NCBI GenBank assembly: GCA_026745465.1
Contig: JACYXH010000446.1
Location: 1,405,466-1,469,465 of the forward strand
Direction: 5' to 3'
Source of the DNA: Lota lota
Lineage: Eukaryota; Chordata; Actinopteri; Gadiformes; Lotidae
DNA length: 64,000 bases
The translations under genes were made by a program, and so were the position numbers. Below the pieces are notes generated by a model. The model did no database searches. It saw only the letters and a program-made list of their open reading frames with translations, and was not told the DNA's origin. The stretch's first letter is position 1, and each line of letters begins with the position of its first letter. Positions 20,952 through 32,568 of this stretch are shown piece by piece.

Positions 20952-21259
20952 CCAACAACTTTTGGATATGATGGAAAAAGGAGTATCTCCTGAATCTCCA
21001 ACATAGACAGAAGTGGACCAAAGATCGCAGAAATGCTAAGGTCGGTGACATTGTTTTGTTACAAGATGCTGCCACACCACGAAACCAATGGAAGCTAGCA
21101 AGAGTCATCGAGGTGTATCCTGGAAGTGATGAAAGAGTGAGGAGACTCAAGTTACTCATCAGTGACTCCTCCCTGGATGGAAGAGGAAAGCGTACAGCCA
21201 AACCTGTTTACCTGGAGAGACCCATTCAGAAAACAGTTACATTGCTAGAAGCGGACTGA
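20952..21259 (+). pseudogene. BEL/Pao integrase C-terminal domain (DUF5641-like)
   Basis: An open stretch with HRQKWTKDRRNAKVGDIVLL, WKLARVIEVYPGSDERVRR and KPVYLERPIQKTVTLLEAD ending at TGA 21257. This is the conserved C-terminus of BEL/Pao integrases. The catalytic core that should lie between it and 20949 has been deleted, the second large deletion in this element. A short purine-rich run (GGTGGGAG) precedes the 3' LTR. Confidence 0.8.
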
Positions 21260-21356
21260 TGGTTCTATCATACACTCACACAAAGTTTATTAGTTGTTTA
21301 TTAGGACAGAGTTTCATTTAATTCATACAGTAGGTTTGCCTCCGATTTGGTGGGAG

Positions 21357-21872
21357 TGTAACTGCCTCTGTCACGTTGGTTTGTTTTAGGTATTTGCACC
21401 TTTTATTATTTAATTTATTTTGAATTGTACGTTACAACAAGACGGAACTAATTCTTGGTTCCGCCCGAGTGTTGTCACCCGGGCTCCTTTTAGCGACCCT
21501 AAGGGAAACTTGACCGCATGGGCGAATTATTTTCCACTGTTAGCGTGTTCAAGTACATACTAACCGAAGAAGATAAAGGACATTAAAAGGATGTTTAGCA
21601 CCTCTGGGACAAGCCGCAATGAGGTTTGTTAACTAGTTATTTTGCTGAGGGTGTTTGTGTTTACATGCGTTATTGTTGGTGTGAAATGTGCATGGAGTGT
21701 CTAGTTGTGTGAGTTGATTGTAGCGCCGAATGTGTGACACATGCACACGGCGTTATTTGTGTTAATGTATTTTTTCTTTTTCTTTAACCCAGTTCTCACG
21801 GGTTGGACAGCAATAAAACCCTGTATATAAATCAAGATCTCATGCCTCATGCGTGTCACCGGAGGAGCTACA
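21357..21872 (+). repeat. BEL/Pao 3' LTR
   Basis: 516 bp, TGTAAC...GCTACA, followed by the target duplication TTTAC (21873-21877). It differs from the left LTR at few positions (for example GAATTGTACG against GAATTGTACA). Confidence 0.95.
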
Positions 21873-22328
21873 TTTACTTTTACTATTTTTACTATTACTT
21901 GTTTATTATACTTACTCATTATTATACGTATTACTTTTTGTATAACACGGTAACAGGATTAAAGATGAATCATTATATATATTTAATCCTAAATATTTAT
22001 TAATGATTAACAGATGAACATTTAATTCCACACATTGTGATTGGCCGAGGCATTATGAACTGTGCCAACGTACACAATTAGACCAGCAAAAGTATTTCTT
22101 CAGTATCAACAGTATACAAACTGTAAGAGAGTGTAGTTTTTCACATAAGAAACATATACAATTTTGAAAATGGTGATTGCAAGATATTTTAAAAAGTCTG
22201 TATCCTCAAAATATTGGCGCATAGATAAGTAAGACAGCGACTGCTTCTGTGTGACAAGCTAATTATGGAGTGTAGGTGTAGATGGACACACTTGTGGAGC
22301 TGGATAAGATGCAAACTAAGCTGACATC

Positions 22329-22419
<91 letters not shown>
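22329..22419. repeat. (GT)n microsatellite
   Basis: About 90 bp of near-perfect GT repeat. Confidence 0.95.
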
Positions 22420-22420
<1 letters not shown>

Positions 22421-22484
22421 TGACTTGTAACATTCATCCTTCAAACTATCAGTGAATGTGTGGTCGGTTCAGATTTGATGTTCA

Positions 22485-22522
22485 TATATATATATACATA
22501 TATATATATGTATATATATATA
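22485..22522. repeat. Palindromic (TA)n tract
   Basis: Alternating TA with a central ATATGTATAT, directly beside the Tc1-like element, which inserts at TA. Confidence 0.8.
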
Positions 22523-22523
22523 C

Positions 22524-24102
22524 ACAGTATCTCACAAAAGTGAGTACACCCCTCACATTTGTGTAAATATTTGAGTATATATTTTCATTTGACAACACTG
22601 AAGAAATGACACTTTGCTACAATGTAAAGTAGTGAGTGTACAGCTTGTATAACAGTGTAAATTTGCTGTCCCCTCAAAATAACTCAACACACAGCCATTA
22701 ATGTCTAAACCGCTGGCAACAAAAGTGAGAACACCCCTAAGTGAAAATGTAAAAATTGGGCCCAAAGTGTCAATATTTTGTGTAGCCACCATCATTTTCC
22801 AGCACTTCCTTAACCCTCTTGGGCTTTGAGTTCACCAGAGCTTCACAGGTTACCACTGGAGTCCTCTTCCACTCCTCCATGACGACATCACGGAGCTGGT
22901 GGATGTTAGAGACCTTGCACTTCTCCACCTTCCGTTTGAGGATGCCCCACAGATGCTCAATAGGGTTTAGGTCTGGAGACATGCTTGGCCAGTCCATCAC
23001 CTTTACCCTCAGCTTCTTTAGCAAGGCAGTGGTCGTCTTGGAGGTGTGTTTGGAATCGTTATCATGTTGGAATACTGCCCTGCGGCCCAGTCTCCGAAGG
23101 GAGGGGATCATGCTCTGCTTCAGTATGTCACAGTACATGTTGGCATTCATGGTTCCCTCAATGAACTGTAGCTCCCCAGTGCCGGCAGCACTCATGCAGC
23201 CCCAGACCATGACACTCCCACCACCATGCTTGACTGTAGGTAAGACACACTTGTCTTTGTACTCCTCACCTGGTTGCCGCTACACATGCTTGACACCATC
23301 TGAACCAAATAAGTTTATCTTGGTCTCATCAGACCACAGGACATGGTTCCAGTAATCCATGTCCTTAGTCTGCTTGTCTTCAGCAAACTGTTTGCGGGGT
23401 TTCTTGTGCATCATCTTTAGAAAAGGCTTCTTTCTGGGACGACAGCCATGCAGACCAATTTGATGCAGTGTGTGGCGTATTGTCTGAGCACTGACAGGCA
23501 CCACCTCTGCAGCAATGCTGGCAGCACTCATACGTCTATTTCCCAAAGACAACCTCTGGATATGACGCTGAGCACGTGCACTCAACTTCTTTGGTTGACC
23601 ATGGCGAGGCCTGTTCTGAGTGGAACCTGTCCTGTTAAACCGCTTTATGGTCTTGGCCACCGTGCTGCAGCTCAGTTTCAGGGTCTTTTTTTCAGATCCT
23701 CAGAGAGTTCTTTGCCATGAGGTGCCATGTTGAACTTCCAGTGACCAGTATGAGGGAGTGTGAGAGCGATGACACCAAATTTAACACACCTTTTCCCCAT
23801 TCACACCTGAGACCTTGTAACACTAACGAGTCACATGACACCGGGGAGGGAAAATGGCTAATTGGGCCCAATTTTTACATTTTCACTTAGGGGTGTTCTC
23901 ACTTTTGTTGCCAGCGGTTTAGACATTAATGGCTGTGTGTTGAGTTATTTTGAGGGGACAGCAAATTTACACTGTTATACAAGCTGTACACTCACTACTT
24001 TACATTGTAGCAAAGTGTCATTTCTTCAGTGTTGTCACATGAAAAGATATACTCAAATATTTACAAAAATGTGAGGGGTGTACTCACTTTTGTGAGATAC
24101 TG
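22524..24102 (-). mobile_element. Tc1-like transposon, long-TIR type
   Basis: Terminal inverted repeats of about 240 bp (22524-22765 and 23865-24102) start CAGTATCTCACAAAAGTGAG and are flanked by TA. The interior encodes one transposase on the minus strand. Size (about 1.58 kb) matches complete Tc1 elements. The transposase has a stop and an N-terminal deletion, so the copy is non-autonomous, although its ends look intact and could still be mobilised by a relative. Confidence 0.95.
22770..23728 (-). pseudogene. Tc1-like transposase, one stop and an N-terminal deletion
   Basis: A DDE transposase read from ATG 23728 to a stop at 22770. A deletion of a few tens of bases at about 23690 removes part of the first helix-turn-helix and shifts the frame; from 23660 the frame is open (RFNRTGSTQNRPRHGQPKKL linker). 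VLWSDETKINLF holds the first Asp, an in-frame TGA at 23280 follows KHV, then GGGSVMVWGCMSA, FQHDNDSKHTS with the second Asp and SPDLNPIEHLWG with the Glu. All three catalytic residues remain. The length is close to the family's about 340 residues. Confidence 0.9.
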
Positions 24103-25127
24103 TATATATAATCCACACCTGACACCATAACAATGGGAGTGTTGGATTCGGTTTGAAAGCTATATTATTTGTCTGTTTGAAAGATGTACAAGTAATTATT
24201 ACTTAAATTCGTTTTTCTTAAAAGCCAAAATCCACAAATATCAAAAATGCCAGATTGTGCGTATACCAACATTTGAGTAGGAATAAACATTAATAAGTAT
24301 AGAATTGTTTGTTCAGAAATGTATTTTTGCTGGTCAGTGCTATGATCAGGACAGTGTGGGAGTCTCTGTAGCACGCTTGATTGACATCTGCCTAGCCACG
24401 CCCCCTTCAAACAATGGTACTAAGAACCCCGAGTATAACATAATCAGTGCAGATTGAGTCAGATGGTGATTAACAATAAAACACCAGAAAATCTGTCCAA
24501 AGCCTAATGTTTAAATCTCCCCAGCTATAAATGTCATTGGCAGTTGTTGCTTATAATAAATTGTTGATAACACATACTCAGTCTTTCAGAATGCTCTTAG
24601 TTATGAGTATTCATGAGTGTGGTGGTGCTTATGGGGTGTCACTCTCTAATCTAATCCAATCATTCCAGGATTGGTGTTTACGAGGCTGGAAGGCGAATCA
24701 TCCCAGTATATCCTCCGTGCTGTTCCACAAAGTATGAACTCAACAGCTTTAGTGAATTAGTTGGGCATCTAACAGAATGATTAAAGACTACAGCTCCCGT
24801 GCTGTAATTTGAAAATGTAATATGAAATATTTTACACAATAGAGTACATCTCTCCATATCTACCTACAACTACTCAATGGTAATTATTTCCCATCATTTA
24901 CTTAAATGAATGTTTTAGCTATACTTAATTATTTATATATATTTTTATTACAAAACAAAACCTACTGGAAGAAGTCTGGAGGGAAAGTGCGAACACACTC
25001 TTAACCATGACTTTCCTCCACCTTTATGCAACAATAACAACTTGGAGAGACTCCTGTCGCAACGCAATGCACTACAACCCCCAAGTGTTGGCTTGGAGCT
25101 GTTTAGGAGCCATAACAGTGAAATTGG
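24103..25127. other. No gene seen
   Basis: AT-rich, no domain-bearing frames. Confidence 0.6.
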
Positions 25128-25166
25128 ACCGAAGTGTGTGTGTATGTTTGTGTGTGTGCGAGAGAG

Positions 25167-25209
<43 letters not shown>

Positions 25210-25316
25210 TAGTGTGTGTGTGTGTGTGTGTGTGTGTGCACGAGAGAGAGAGAGATAATATGTGTGTGCGTGTGTGTGTGTGTGTGTGCGAGAGAGAGTA
25301 AGTGTGTGTGTATGCT
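25128..25316. repeat. Compound (GT)n/(GA)n repeat
   Basis: Four alternating blocks of GT repeat and GAGAGA, giving a higher-order period of about 55-60 bp. A similar imperfect GT-rich tract lies at 25510-25672. Confidence 0.9.
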
Positions 25317-25509
25317 AGGGCTGCCAGAGGCACAGCCCTGAATGAGGTCATACGACGAAGTCAGCTGGTCGATAAGATAAGGGTTAAATATAAAATCCAA
25401 CCTGAGCTACTTATGAAAGTTTTGATTAAAATGGAATCAAATGTTTCGATGTGATGGTACTGCATCGGGGCACTCGCAACAGCTCAACCTAGCGATGAAC
25501 AGAAACGCA

Positions 25510-25672
25510 GTGTGTGTGTGTGTGTGTGTGTGCATTTATGTGTGTGTTTGTGAGAGAGAGAGCGTGCGTGCTCATGTGTGTGTGTTCGTGTGCGTGTGTA
25601 TTTGTGTTTGCGCGTCTGTGTATGCGCACATGCGTATGTATGTGTATGTGTGTGCCCACACACGTGCGAGTG
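25510..25672. repeat. Imperfect GT-rich repeat
   Basis: GT dinucleotides interrupted by GAGAGAGAGC and CATGCG-type words. The apparent Cys/Val-rich reading frames are artefacts of the repeat. Confidence 0.85.
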
Positions 25673-25699
25673 TGTGGCTCGTCAGATTTATATAACCAC

Positions 25700-27009
25700 C
25701 AGGTTATATAGGATTGGTCACGATTAGGACAACCAGGGGATCCAGTCTCCTCCCAGCATAGCTAATGAGAAAGAGGAACAAAGGAGATCAGGGTCAAGGG
25801 TCATGGGATATGAGCTACAACACCATTCTTTCAGTCCTGCTGCTGAGTCCACCACACACACACAAACACTCACGTACACATTATACAGATGTTTTGGTTT
25901 TCCTGAGGGTAGTGAAGGCAGTTGTTTAAAGTGATTGACATATGTGAATAAGGGGTGTTTTATAATGTGCAATGTCCCATTTGTGTCTTTTAATTGCAAT
26001 GACATGCACACCTGGTAAATAACACTACCACTAGCCATTTAGCTTGATTAAGATAACAATCAATGAGGTGTTGGGACTGGAGAGATATATGCCCGGAAGC
26101 AAAGCTGAAGAATCGAAGTGAGATGATAAAAATAACAGTTCCTGAACCTGTGGGATATGTCCACATTTCAAGAAGTACAGTGGCTTGGGAAGAGAGCAAT
26201 CCTTTGCTTCTTTCCAGCCTGGAGGAGAGAGGTAGCCATTTTTTGTGGTATACGAGGGGGAACGCCAGAAAAGCGGAGCCATAAAACAAAAGGGTTAGTG
26301 CTGTAACAAGACCTCTGAGCCAGATATCCATTACGTTTGATTTAGTTTTTTTTTCCCTTCCACTTAACCTTGTTCCAACCAAATGGAACTCCTTACTCAC
26401 AAACCAAATGGGGACAGAAAAAAAGTGTGTAGAGAGAGGGAGAAACAAATGGTTGCAATGCTAGAAGTATCTTGGAATCGTTGATGTTCCGCTATCATCC
26501 TAGACATCTGTATTATGTACTTCCTGTTTGGAGGCATTGGAAGTCACCCAGAGATAGACCTAACCTTACGGGTAAACCTGCACAATGTGTTTGGATTAGG
26601 AATGAGAAATTTGAATATACAAACCGATAGACCAATCAAACCAGCATCCCCGGCAGACCTTGTGAACTACCAACAGGGCTGCTGTATAATTAACTCCCAC
26701 TATTTCATTCATTATTAAACCTCCATTAAACCCTTCATGATACAAAATAAAACAAGCATCCGCACGGGTAGTAATCACACATCCCACTGAAAAAACAAGG
26801 GTTTGAATAAATCTGTTGATAAAATTAAATTAGCTGAATTAACTCCCAAATTAGTTCTGGCCATCAAAGACAAATTATTTTCCAGCCAAGCAGAGTCCAA
26901 CATTGTTAAATGTGTGTGGTTGCTTGATTGGCTGATGTTGTACCAGATGCCTTTAATGATAGCTGAATGCATCCTTTTTTCTTTTTTTTTTTACTGTATG
27001 CATGGTCGT
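25700..27009. other. No gene seen
   Basis: Several short frames on both strands without recognisable domains. Confidence 0.55.
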
Positions 27010-27046
27010 GTTGATGAGTGCTGCTTTCTCAGCAGCACTCATCAAC
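27010..27046. repeat. Perfect hairpin, 16-bp stem
   Basis: GTTGATGAGTGCTGCT and its exact reverse complement separated by TTCTC. No transposon ends or known RNA family are visible around it. Confidence 0.9.
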
Positions 27047-27182
27047 GACATCAAAAAACGACAAGGAAATGAAAAAGGAAAGGAAAGCAGAGAGAGAGAG
27101 ACAGTTTGTTTGAATTGCTTAGCATGCATCTGTGTGACCATTTCATGGCACCTGTATGTGTACAGAGAGAAGGTGATGGAGA

Positions 27183-27420
27183 CCAGAATGACCTGTCTAC
27201 CTAACCAGTATGACCTGTCTACCTCACCAGTGTGACCTGTCTCCCTAACCAGTATGACCAGTCTGTCCACCTCCTCAATATGACCTGTTTCCCTAACCCG
27301 TCTGACCTGTCTCCCTAACCAGTATGACCTGTCTGTCCACCAAACCAGTATGACCTGTCTACCTCACTAGTATGACCTGTCTACCTAACAAGTATGACCT
27401 GTATGTACAAGTATGACCCC
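27183..27420. repeat. 22-bp minisatellite, about 10-11 copies
   Basis: Tandem unit close to CAGTATGACCTGTCTACC plus TAAC, with substitutions and some copies lengthened by CTGTCCACC. Divergence between copies suggests an old array. Confidence 0.9.
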
Positions 27421-27625
27421 TACACACACTTTTACTTTCGCCTCTGGTGATTATCTGAAGTGCTTATCATTTCTCAACCTGAAGTTATATGTGGTGGGGT
27501 TAGTGAAGTGCACCTACAATAAACAAGAGTGGCTGAACTGAACAGAAATATGGGTGTAGGGATGTACGCCCAGTGAGATACAATGGTTGTGTCTGTGTGT
27601 GTCTGTGTGTGTTTGTGCTTGTGCA

Positions 27626-27627
<2 letters not shown>

Positions 27628-27693
<66 letters not shown>
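27628..27693. repeat. (GA)n microsatellite
   Basis: About 65 bp of GA with one GC interruption. Confidence 0.95.
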
Positions 27694-27695
<2 letters not shown>

Positions 27696-27699
27696 TTTT

Positions 27700-30600
27700 G
27701 GCTGCAAGCATGCATGCCAGCTCATGTGCAATCTTGAAAAATATTTGCAATTGAGTTGTGTTGCTGTTATTATGACGAAGGAGAGCAGGGATCGCAAGTC
27801 CTCCCTCTGCCTGGAAGAAAAATGACTTCCTCCCTCTCAATGTCGCCGTACAGAAAGCATGGCTGAAGTAGTCATAACACATGCCTGTATCTGCTAGCAG
27901 ATGCGCTACGATGATATATGCACCATTTGTGGCAGATAAAACAAAGTAATGACACTGCAAATGCTTGTCTCTGTCGCTTCACATGTCGGAAGATGTGCGT
28001 GTCATGCGTCCCTGAATGGGGAGTGACCTTTGCTGTTAGGGTTAAGTGATTTCTGGTAAATGCACATCGTTATTTTCATCATCTGCTCTGACCATACCGT
28101 TGTTTTTCATTATGTAACAAACATTGATATGACATTAAACAAGTTAAGTTTTTAAAGGCCATCTGTTTCTTAATCCTAATGCTAAATGATATATCCATTT
28201 GAATCAGCATGCACAGAAAAACTCAATGGATAACCGTTTAATGGTCTTGCAAACCAGGTCATGGAATTTTACCAAGGGGATCAAAATGTAACACTATGAA
28301 TGATATTTTCATAGATTATAGATAGATTTTCCCTATTCATTGTTAAAGGTCATTTTGTTTTGTGTTTTGAGTGGGCTGGCTTCAGCTGGTGTTGGGCTGA
28401 GGATCTTCAGGCATGAAAGCTAGCTTAGCAGATAGCGCCACACGCTGCTGTGTGACCATAACTTCCAAGCCAATATTTCTCATCTTCATTTTGTTTGTGT
28501 TGTTTGTGTGTTGGCAGGTTTCCACGGGGTGCTCCAGTAATGGCTGGGGGTGTTCACCCCCAGCCATGTAAGGCTATGTACTTGACGCTGAATGCAAGGC
28601 GGATTCAAAAAACAAAAACTAGTGTTGACAAATGGAGAGAGTACGGACACAGACGGGGAGAGAGGGACACAGTAATACAATGGAGTAGGAAGGGGAATAG
28701 CTAGGGCTAAGACGGAAAGAAAAAGTGTTCCATGGTTCAGCACCCCCTGACATATCTTCTTATATATCAGTCATCCATTGTTTAGTTTTTTGAGTTAGGT
28801 GTTGCTCTCATTCTGAAGCACATCTCAGCTGGTAGAGTAAAATGTCAAGAGGGAAGAGCAACTTTCTTCAGCTATGATTTTAATGAGTCCAATATGTCAG
28901 GCTGTCTTATTAAACTGCAGAAGGCCATGCGCAGGCATCTGAAGATAAAGTAAACGTGCAGGACAAACTGATGAAGATGAGAGGAAGTGAGAGGAAGCGT
29001 AAAATGCAATAATATATAAGACCAAGAAATTCTGAATAAGTTAGAGGTTGCATGCGATGTGCATGCTTCATTAGTATTTGTATACATCATGTCTTTAAAA
29101 TGACATTATAATTAGCTGTCTAACTTTCCCACCACCAAAAGAAGTATACTTTCTTTAGACATGAGAACATGTGTATAGGTATAAATGTTTAAAATAACAT
29201 ATAAAGGCCTACTATCGTATATAATATAAATCTTTCCCATCTCTCTACTGGTTTTTGTAGCCATAACATTCATCATTGTACCTTCCATCCATGTCCTCAT
29301 CAGAACAAACAAATTGTGAGTTTGTAAGGGTAGGTATAGTTCATGTCCCTATCGGGGTGTAATACATTATCGGGCAGCTGTGGTATGAATCAAGCCATGT
29401 CATTGGAAGGCAACATATGGCCCCTCTTAATCATTATAGTTGTGCATGTTAGCTATGGCATCCAGGCTAGGTTGCTTGCTATTGAGCATTGAATGTGTTG
29501 TAATGTAATGTAAAAAGCAATGGTGAAGGGCACAGCATCGCTCAGTACTAGGCCATTACATTGTTACATTGCACCAGTGTAGTGTGTTAACATGCTACTA
29601 ATTAGCTAACTAGCCTTCAATTTGTTGAGCATTTATTAGCATTTAATGTTTTAAAGTAGACGTTAGGATTTAGTGGAGTTATGTGAGTGTATCTAAGAAA
29701 TGTTTTTGTGGCAGCCTAAATATTAAAAAGCCACAATGTTAGTCTGTGGATCCCATTCTCACAGCACTGAGGAGGCATTTGAAAGGAAATAATCAATTGG
29801 TGAGCGGTAGAATATTCTGAATGCTTGCTTGGAAGCTGTGCATATATTTTGCCTTTATATATTTTTTACGCACTAGTGATGCACTGGTAATAGGAGTGTG
29901 GGGTCTCTGGTGTTTCCAGAGATCTTGATCTTGGTCCAAAACTAGGATGTTGCTGTGGCCCCACCTTATCAGTTTTGCCCCTTTGTCTCTGCTTGAAGAT
30001 TCATCTTTATTGATAACTTATTTTTTTGTGGCGTCATCTGCACATTTCATATCATTTGTTTGTATTTGAAGAGTGACAATTGTGGAAAAATGTGTATACA
30101 GTCTTTGGATCAGACAACAGCCCTGTTTACTGTCAGTGTAGGTGAGCTTTTGTTTCCTGTCTTGACCATCTGCGGACGGCATGTAGGAAATCCAGTAGCC
30201 AGGTGGCGTTACCCAGACACAGTGAGTTTGCAGTCCAGTTTGTCAGGTATAACTGTATACGAGGCAGAGCTAAAATCAATTAATATGATTCTGGCATATG
30301 TGTTCAGTGTGTCCATGTGTTTTGTGCAAAGCCGGAGAGACAGTGCCATGCACCGATCTGTTATTGCAATAGGCAAACTGTAATCTAGATTAGATATTCT
30401 AATCAGTTGTCAACTGGACAGAATTGTGCATCTGTCTGTTTGCGTGCATCCATATTTAGCATTAATTTAGTCTATTTAATTCAGCATAAATAGTAGACAA
30501 TGAAATGTAAAGCTGTCGTCAATGGCAAGATGGATCACCAAAACAAAAAATGTGATTGTTTTTTATTAAATTTGTTTCTTACTATGACAGTTCACAACAG

Positions 30601-31221
30601 CGAGACGTATTACCATAGGACGTTTACTAGGCTCAGTGAAATGCATTAACTTGCTGTCATCACACAACACATAAAATATCCTTTTGATATTGATTTGTTC
30701 CTGCTAGGGGAAAAATAATCAGGCAAGCGTCACCCTCCTATATATTTGCACATTTTGAAAGATACAGAACTGAGTTAGGATAAGCTCAAATCAACACGGA
30801 TCAAATTAAAACAGTCAGAAAAACAAAACAAATAGTATAGAATTATTTTATTATTATCTTTGTTAATGTATGGGCATGACATGTGAATACCAAATAGAAT
30901 TATATATAATTTATTTATATGCTGAGGGCCAAAATGGGTCAGTACATACTTTCTTGTATATACCTATCTTAAGGGTAGTGTGTTTTTAAACCAGAACGTA
31001 TGGTATTAGATGATATGCACTCCTAATTGCATTCGGTAGCAAAGCAACTGGAAATTAGTTAAAAGTCAGGGAGCACTGCTTATGTCTAGTTTATTTTACA
31101 ACAATGATAGAATGGTTTCTGCAGCTGCAGTATCATTTACAGGACAAAAAACATATGCCCAATCATGCACACCTTCTGACAGAAACATACAAATGTGTTC
31201 TATAGGTATGTGGTACATAAT
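27700..31221. other. No gene seen
   Basis: 3.5 kb without any convincing coding sequence. It contains one perfect hairpin at 28540-28567 (listed separately). Confidence 0.55.
28540..28567. repeat. Perfect hairpin, 13-bp stem, 2-nt spacer
   Basis: ATGGCTGGGGGTG, TT, then its exact reverse complement. The GC-rich stem should be very stable. Confidence 0.9.
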
Positions 31222-31228
31222 CGTTATG

Positions 31229-32561
31229 TATGGCAAGCCCTTTTAACATTTAATCAGTAGCGGTAATTGCAATTGTAGATATGTATGGCAAGCCCTTTTA
31301 ACATTTAATCAGTAGTGGTAATAGCAATTGTAGATATCAACAATTCCTTTTGACTAGTAATTCCAAGCCAACATTTTGACTAGTAGCAATTCTAATTAAA
31401 GATATCTACAATTAATTTCTCACTAGTCAAAATGTTAATTCTTGATATCAACAATTCAATTCTCACTAGTGGAAATGTAAATTGTAGATATCTGTAACTT
31501 AATTACAACTAGTCAACTTTTACCATTGACTTCCATTCAAACTCAATTATAGATATCTATCATTCAATTTTGACTTGTTGTAATTCCAAGTCGACATATC
31601 CATAATGTAATTTTGACTAGTTGCAATTCTAATTAATGTTATCTACAACTCAATTCTCACTAGTCAAAATGTTAATTCTTGAAATTTACAATTCAATTCT
31701 TACTAGTGGAAATGTTAATTGTAGATATCTACAATTGTTCTTACATATCATTAATTGAAATCTAGATATCTAAAATTCTATTCTGACTAGTCAAAATGTA
31801 ATTATTGACATGTCGGCTTGGAACTGTAACTAGTAAGAATGTAATTTCAGATATCTAGAATTGCATTTCATATATCTAGAATTGCATTGCAGATATCTGA
31901 AATACAATTGTAACTATATTTGTACTAGTAATAATTATATTTGAGATATCTACAATTCCTACAACTCAAAAAATTAATTTTGACCAGTCAAAATGTAATT
32001 GTAGATAGAATGACGTACATATCCGAAACTAATATGGTAATTAGGGCGACATATCCTAAACGAATATGGTAATTAGGGTGACATATCCAAAACGAATATG
32101 GTAATAGAGGCGACATATCCCAAACTAATATGGTAATTAAATGTCGACCAATGGCTTTGTGGTATTTTAATCATATGACGCCCACATATCCAAAATGGTT
32201 TGTTGATATGTCGGACATATCGGAAATCCAATTGTAGACATCTGAAATGGGTAATTACATTTCCACTAGTTACAATCCTTTTTCAACATGTGGAAATTCA
32301 ATTGTAGATATCTGTAATCGTTATTGTTACTAGTGAAATATGAATTACTGATATCTATAATTAAATTAAAGATATAATTTCTGTAATTTCTACATGTGAA
32401 AACATATTTGTAACATGTCAAAATTGTTTTACAGATATCTTCAATTAACATTTGACCTAGTCAAAACCACATTTTGACATGTCGAAATGTCATTTCCACT
32501 AGTGAAAACTAAATCGCTACTAGTCAGCCCAACTGATTAAATGTTAAAAGGGCTTGCCATA
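31229..32561. mobile_element. 1.33-kb non-autonomous element built of palindromic words
   Basis: Ends are inverted repeats (TATGGCAAGCCCTTTTAACA and its complement, matching over about 30 bp) flanked by a perfect 7-bp direct duplication CGTTATG at 31222-31228 and 32562-32568, which shows transposition. The left end is tandemly duplicated with a 55-bp period. The interior is an AT-rich array in which GATATC and ACTAGT words, each the centre of a longer dyad (TTGTAGATATCTACAA and TTTTGACTAGTCAAAA types), alternate about every 20-25 bp. A four-copy tandem repeat sits near the middle. No coding capacity. I cannot name the superfamily. Confidence 0.8.
32014..32142. repeat. About 36-bp tandem repeat inside the palindromic element
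   Basis: Four copies of a unit containing GACATATCC, AAAC and AATATGGTAATTA. They are distinct from the palindromic words that surround them. Confidence 0.85.
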
Positions 32562-32568
32562 CGTTATG

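Larger units (their letters stand above)
16375..21872 (+). mobile_element. BEL/Pao LTR retrotransposon, non-autonomous, rearranged left end
   Basis: Two 516-bp LTRs (16375-16890 and 21357-21872) with TGTAAC...GCTACA ends differ at only a few bases. The outermost flanks share a 5-bp target duplication TTTAC (16370-16374 and 21873-21877). The interior encodes Gag, aspartic protease and the two ends of integrase, but no reverse transcriptase/RNase H and no integrase core. The left side is unusual: after the first LTR come 294 bp identical to the sequence right of the 3' LTR, then a 150-bp partial LTR, then the internal region. LTR similarity suggests a young insertion. Confidence 0.9.

Noticed and set aside
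22819-23355. 178-codon plus-strand frame
   Set aside because: Antisense of the Tc1-like transposase.
31229-32561. CRISPR-like spacing of short palindromic repeats
   Set aside because: The repeats are diverged, have no unique spacers of constant length, and lie in a eukaryotic transposon-like element.
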